A DNA stretch of 64,000 nucleotides. Origin: Sporodiniella umbellata. Lineage: Eukaryota; Mucoromycota; Mucoromycetes; Mucorales; Rhizopodaceae. The stretch spans positions 248,001 through 312,000 of the forward strand of contig JAIXMR010000014.1 of the NCBI GenBank assembly GCA_025677835.1, read 5' to 3'. The first letter of the stretch is position 1; every line of letters starts with the position of its first letter. The translations under genes were made by a program, and so were the position numbers. Shown one piece after another: positions 60,226 through 64,000 of the stretch. A model generated the notes under the pieces. It did no database searches and was not told where the DNA came from. It was given only the letters and a program-made list of their open reading frames with translations.

Positions 60226-61764
60226 TTATGACTTTTTAAGTGAAAAGCTTTTCTGTTTAAAGACAAACATCTGTGAGTTTTGGGTTCGGCTTTGGGTAGT
60301 TGATATGTTCATAGTTATAAGTTGGTCTTGAATTTTTTCTGCATATAACTTCATTTTAAACACATCATGTGTATAGGCTTTAGTGCTTTTGAGAAGCGTA
60401 AAGTTCATCTTGAGTTGTTCTTCTGATAGAGCAGATAGAGAGTCCATATCGTATTGATGAATACGAGACGCAACGTTGTGGATGGCATAAAACATATGAT
60501 GATAAGTACTCTGATCACAGCCCGTCTCTTTTAACTGTCGGAGCGCTTGTAGGAGTTCAAGGTTAGTTTGGAGGCAGTCTACAAGGATATCCATTAGGGG
60601 TGGACATTTGGGCCGAATAAACTGATAAAGAATCAAAAGGCGCACAGAGTGATAACAAAGATGAAGATGTATTTTATGAGAAGAGTCTACACCTGGCAAG
60701 CAGCTGTACCAAGCTATAAGAGATTTTGTGATTTCATAATATTGTGTTGAGGGTGTTCGAGAACCTTCAGCAAATGTTTTGTCTGAATGAAGCATACGAA
60801 TGTATCTTCTCATGTAATATGCCAAACAAGCAAAGCTATAAATTCCTGAGTTGTCGTCTGTAAGGGACATTATCTTTATTGTGTTACTGTCCATCCATGG
60901 TACATCGTCTTGCAGTAGACAGTCTCTATTCGATGTCAGACACATCCATGCATCAATGTAATACCATCTGAACCAACAACCAAGTGCTAAGCTACTAATT
61001 TTTTTTCGGTTCGAAAGGTTTTTCAGAGCTATAGAGGCCAGTCCTCCCCAGGTTCTCTGCTGCTCATACAGCCGCAATAGGTTTGAGGTGTAACTAAGAC
61101 AAAAATAGGATTGTATGATATGGACCTGAATATCGTCAAAAAAGACATCGTCCATCTTGTTTCTGGCTTCTTCATAGAATGCCATAGCGATCTGTTTGCT
61201 ATGTTCTTGATTTGCCTGTGTATCACGCTCGTGAGTCGTGGAGGATTTCATAAGTGTAACTAAACTGATAGATGCTACACAATATACGATGGCAGGAGGA
61301 GCACGCTTCCAGTTTTTTACCATTTCCACAGTAATTGGTGCTATCTTGAATCCAAAGCAACACCAGTGTGTTACTGCCTGATCAATCAATACATCAAGCA
61401 AACCAGAATTTTGCACATTAATTCTAATATGTGACGGAATTCGAAAATTGGTGCTAGAAGCTAAGTGAATCAAATCCTCTTCCGTTGTCCTTTTGAATAT
61501 TTTGCTCTGAGCTTTGGTTGAACGGTATGGATTGATACAGCGCAATACCATCTGTAGCTCAGAAAAACTAGAAAAGTTGAGAGAAACATTTTGAGGCAAA
61601 AAAAATTTGTCTGTCGTATAAAACTGGCTGTCTGCGTCTACTGAACCATGATCTAAGAGTGCTAAATAGGGTTCTTCGTGTAGTTTTTTAAAGCTCGATT
61701 CAAGGTAGTCAAAGATCAACCCCTCTGTAAATTGAGTGTTAGTATAGCCATACTCGCAATTCAT
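60226..61764 (-). CDS. Fungal transcription-factor (middle homology region) domain protein without a zinc cluster
   Basis: An intronless 512-aa frame, the only long intron-free gene in this half of the window. The central part resembles the fungal_trans/MHR domain found in Zn2Cys6 regulators: YFCLSYTSNLLRLYEQQRTW near 230, then WFRWYYIDAWMCLTSNRDCL and DDVPWMDSN about 50 residues on. The N-terminus begins MNCEYGYTNTQFTEGLIFDY with no Cys6 cluster, no C2H2 finger and no nuclear-signal-like basic run before the domain. It may lack a DNA-binding part altogether, or an upstream exon coding for it may be missed. The gap to the neighbouring GPAT gene is only 127 bp, which argues against a large missing exon. 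Target genes cannot be guessed. Confidence 0.7.
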   Translation of the reverse strand: MNCEYGYTNTQFTEGLIFDYLESSFKKLHEEPYLALLDHGSVDADSQFYTTDKFFLPQNVSLNFSSFSELQMVLRCINPYRSTKAQSKIFKRTTEEDLIHLASSTNFRIPSHIRINVQNSGLLDVLIDQAVTHWCCFGFKIAPITVEMVKNWKRAPPAIVYCVASISLVTLMKSSTTHERDTQANQEHSKQIAMAFYEEARNKMDDVFFDDIQVHIIQSYFCLSYTSNLLRLYEQQRTWGGLASIALKNLSNRKKISSLALGCWFRWYYIDAWMCLTSNRDCLLQDDVPWMDSNTIKIMSLTDDNSGIYSFACLAYYMRRYIRMLHSDKTFAEGSRTPSTQYYEITKSLIAWYSCLPGVDSSHKIHLHLCYHSVRLLILYQFIRPKCPPLMDILVDCLQTNLELLQALRQLKETGCDQSTYHHMFYAIHNVASRIHQYDMDSLSALSEEQLKMNFTLLKSTKAYTHDVFKMKLYAEKIQDQLITMNISTTQSRTQNSQMFVFKQKSFSLKKS

Positions 61765-61891
61765 TTCGTTATAAAATTGTAATAGAAAAAAGAAGAAAGG
61801 GGCTGACTTTGTTTATATAAAGAAAGATATTTGTAGTGCGTGCAAGTCGAGCCTCCTTGAAAAATAATGTTTTTTTATTGTTTTAAACAGT

Positions 61892-64000
61892 TTATAGTTT
61901 AGCCTCTCCTGCCTTCTTTAATGACGCCTTTTGATTTACAGTGGGGACCGCATTATCCTTAACAAGTATATCTGCAATTTTAAGCACCCGTGTGCTCACT
62001 AACAAATAGAAGTTTCATTAAAAAAGACTCTTCTTTTATTAAAACCCATATTACCTGTTGCATTGTCTCTTCTGTTTTTACCCTCTCTTCTATAAATACC
62101 TATTCTTTCTACAAGCTCCCACAAATGGCCTCTGGGTATTAAAACACCGTTCAAGCGTTCAGGAACATAATCCGGGCTAAGTGAAATTTCAGACCAAGAC
62201 TTGGGGTGATTGTGTCGTCTCTTTAATATTATTCCCTTTTCCTCGTAGCGTGTCAGTGTGTTACTCAATGTTTCTTTATTGACAGCTTCTAAATAGCTAA
62301 GGTCACCTTGGTAGTAGAGTGTTTTTCCCATAGCTTGACTACGTGTAGCAAATAATTTAGTATCCACCCATATAGGCTGCGATGTGCCTTGAGGTGGTGC
62401 TAAAGTATAAAGACTGACAGCAGAAAGCCAGTATGACTCGATAAATGGCCACAACATAAAACACAAAAAGTCTATTTTTTTTTAAAAAAAAAAAAAAAGA
62501 AAAATAAACAAATGATTATGAATTATCACTTAACCATTTACCGTAGTTTTCTCTTCCACATTGCCTTTCTAGGTCGTCAAGACCTACCCAGCCATCGTCA
62601 GTTACCTCGATTACATTGTTTTTTGTTAGCCATTCAATGGTGCGCTTCGTGTTGTTCTCAACACCCCCTGGTTGATAGATCATATCTAACTTTAACAGGC
62701 TTGACAAAAAGGAAATTTCATTGAGCATATCCTCATATCGCATGCGTTGCAAAGGCTTTCCACCTCCCTTTTTGATAACAGAATACAAGGCAACACAAAC
62801 AATTGATTCTTCTACGAACAAGTGTATCACTTGGTTGCGGTAATAAGAAAGCTCAAAAGAAGAAATGGGGTAAAATGTAGGTTCTAAAATGTCCTTCCCC
62901 TTTCTTTCGCCAATAAGATCTTTGTGGATCGAGACAGTCCTATCAAGGGGCTTTAGCCAAGTTATTTTCTAAAAAGGAAGAAAAATACCTGTCTACAATG
63001 GCGCCGGTTGACATACCATAAAACTCTGAGACGCTACCGTCTTTATCTTGAATAACCTTTCTTAGCCAATCCACTCTTCTGATTAGCTCACTCCTACCGA
63101 CACCTCTTCCTCTCAAAGTTAGAATGACTGTTCCTACTAGTGCGGAAGGCATAACAACCGAAATAGAGTTCTAAATAATTTGGGGATTAGAGCTTTAGGT
63201 TTTTTTTACGGCAAAGAATAGTCGCTTACAATGTCAGCAAGAACTCTACAAGTGACGTTAGTTAGTTAGTTCTTAGCGGGGGGTTTTTTTTTACAAACCT
63301 GTAACCAAGACTCTTTAACAAAACGGATTTTTGGTCATTATTAGACATATCCTTTTGACTAAAAGAGAAGACAATTTAAAAGAGTTCTCAGTCCCTATGA
63401 GCATTTCCTCTTGTATCACATACCCTCTCATTTTCAATTGATCTTCCAACCAATTACGTAAAGAGAAAGGCTTCCCCAACCTCACTAAAGCAGTGTTAGA
63501 GTTTAAGGAGAAAGAGAAACTAAACCTTACCATCCACACGGCCCCATTTAAGTTGTAGCACTTGACTGCTGGTCAAAATCTGCCACAGGCTTTCTTTCTC
63601 TTTTGGCGTACCTAAAAGTTCGGTGGCATAACTTGATGTTTCAATAATTTTATCGTATCCAATTGATATGGGAACAACATGACAATCTTCAAATCTGTTA
63701 TCTATTAAAGCATCCAGGATAATCTTTACTACACCTAGTTTGGGCTGAAGCAACTTTCCTAATCGGGAGCGAGTGCCTTCGACGAAACATTCAAAATTCA
63801 CTATTTTTAAAACGAAATGATTAAAGGGAATCTAAAATTAGTATAAATTTCAGCCCTTACTCCCTGCGGTAAGAAGGGTAACCATGTATTCTTCTAGAAT
63901 TGTCTTATAAAGCTCGTCATTTCCCCACTCCCTTCGTATATAGACAGCACCACACGATTTCAGTAGCTTTCCAACAACTGGGACATCCAAATTATCCCCT
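61892..64000 (-). CDS. Glycerol-3-phosphate acyltransferase, PlsB/GPAM type (5' part beyond the window)
   Basis: Exons in the window: 64000-63861 (cut), 63800-63531, 63484-63424, 63358-63299, 63245-63230, 63170-62989, 62939-62542, 62471-62055 and 61998-61892, giving 549 residues of the C-terminal part. Acyltransferase motif III reads CFVEGTRSRLGK and motif IV VVPISIGYDKIIE, with GTPKEKESLW after it, as in mitochondrial GPAT and GNPAT-type enzymes. GDNLDVP near the window end corresponds to motif II. The HX4D motif I would be outside. It makes lysophosphatidate from glycerol-3-phosphate and acyl-CoA, or the dihydroxyacetone-phosphate equivalent. One exon is 16 nt. For exon 62939 the AG inside TTGATAG is the only acceptor that keeps frame (VDRTVSIHKDL). 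The family's usual all-helical C-terminus is present. Confidence 0.9.

Noticed and set aside
1..64000. tRNA, 5S rRNA or spliceosomal RNA genes
   Set aside because: I looked by eye for box B (GGTTCGANTCC) on both strands and for well-known snRNA and 5S motifs and found no convincing match; a covariance-model scan would be decisive.

Overview
The window is nuclear DNA of a filamentous, early-diverging fungus, most likely Mucoromycota/Mucorales (inference). The protein set is fungal: a URA2-type CPSase-ATCase fusion with a dead dihydroorotase-like part, an Mcm1-type MADS protein, an Skt5/Chs4-like protein ending in a CaaX box, a fungal TRK potassium transporter and a caleosin. Introns are dense and short (about 48-140 nt, up to 14 per gene). 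Non-coding DNA is very AT-rich, with A or T runs up to 40 nt. I found no tRNA, rRNA, CRISPR array or prokaryotic feature. All exon joins were made by eye from GT/AG sites, reading phase and family conservation.

Layout. 1-14.3 kb: a small tail-anchored protein (+), URA2 (+), the GID-complex scaffold Gid1/RanBPM (+), and a protein with an integrase-type H2C2 zinc finger (-). 14.3-17.6 kb: non-coding. 17.6-29.7 kb: Mtr10/transportin-SR importin (+), a 15-exon amino-acid permease (+), then Skt5-like (-), SURF6/Rrp14 (-) and Mcm1-like (-). 31.2-33.7 kb: POP1 of RNase P/MRP (-). 33.7-40.4 kb: an accessory island bounded by two ~0.7-kb direct repeats that copy the POP1 upstream region. It holds a decayed mariner-like transposase and a decayed C2H2-finger locus whose ends carry related, oppositely oriented motifs (a ~41-nt tandem array on one side). 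41.2-64 kb: a GNAT acetyltransferase (+), then a minus-strand series: caleosin with a repeat-rich N-terminus, DIS3 exosome nuclease, NBR1-like autophagy receptor, TRK transporter, WDR59/Sea3 of GATOR2/SEACAT, dynactin p62 (DCTN4), a fungal transcription-factor-domain protein without a visible zinc cluster, and a PlsB-type glycerol-3-phosphate acyltransferase cut by the window end.

The genes are mostly housekeeping and do not form one pathway. Themes recur: RNA processing and ribosome biogenesis (POP1, SURF6, DIS3, Mtr10), nutrient and growth signalling (WDR59, permease, GID complex, URA2), autophagy (NBR1) and lipid metabolism (caleosin, GPAT). The most unusual material is the island inserted between POP1 and the GNAT gene, which has split and duplicated what looks like a shared divergent promoter. 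Next come the micro-exons (3, 11 and 16 nt) and the in-frame introns that simple ORF reading would keep as protein.
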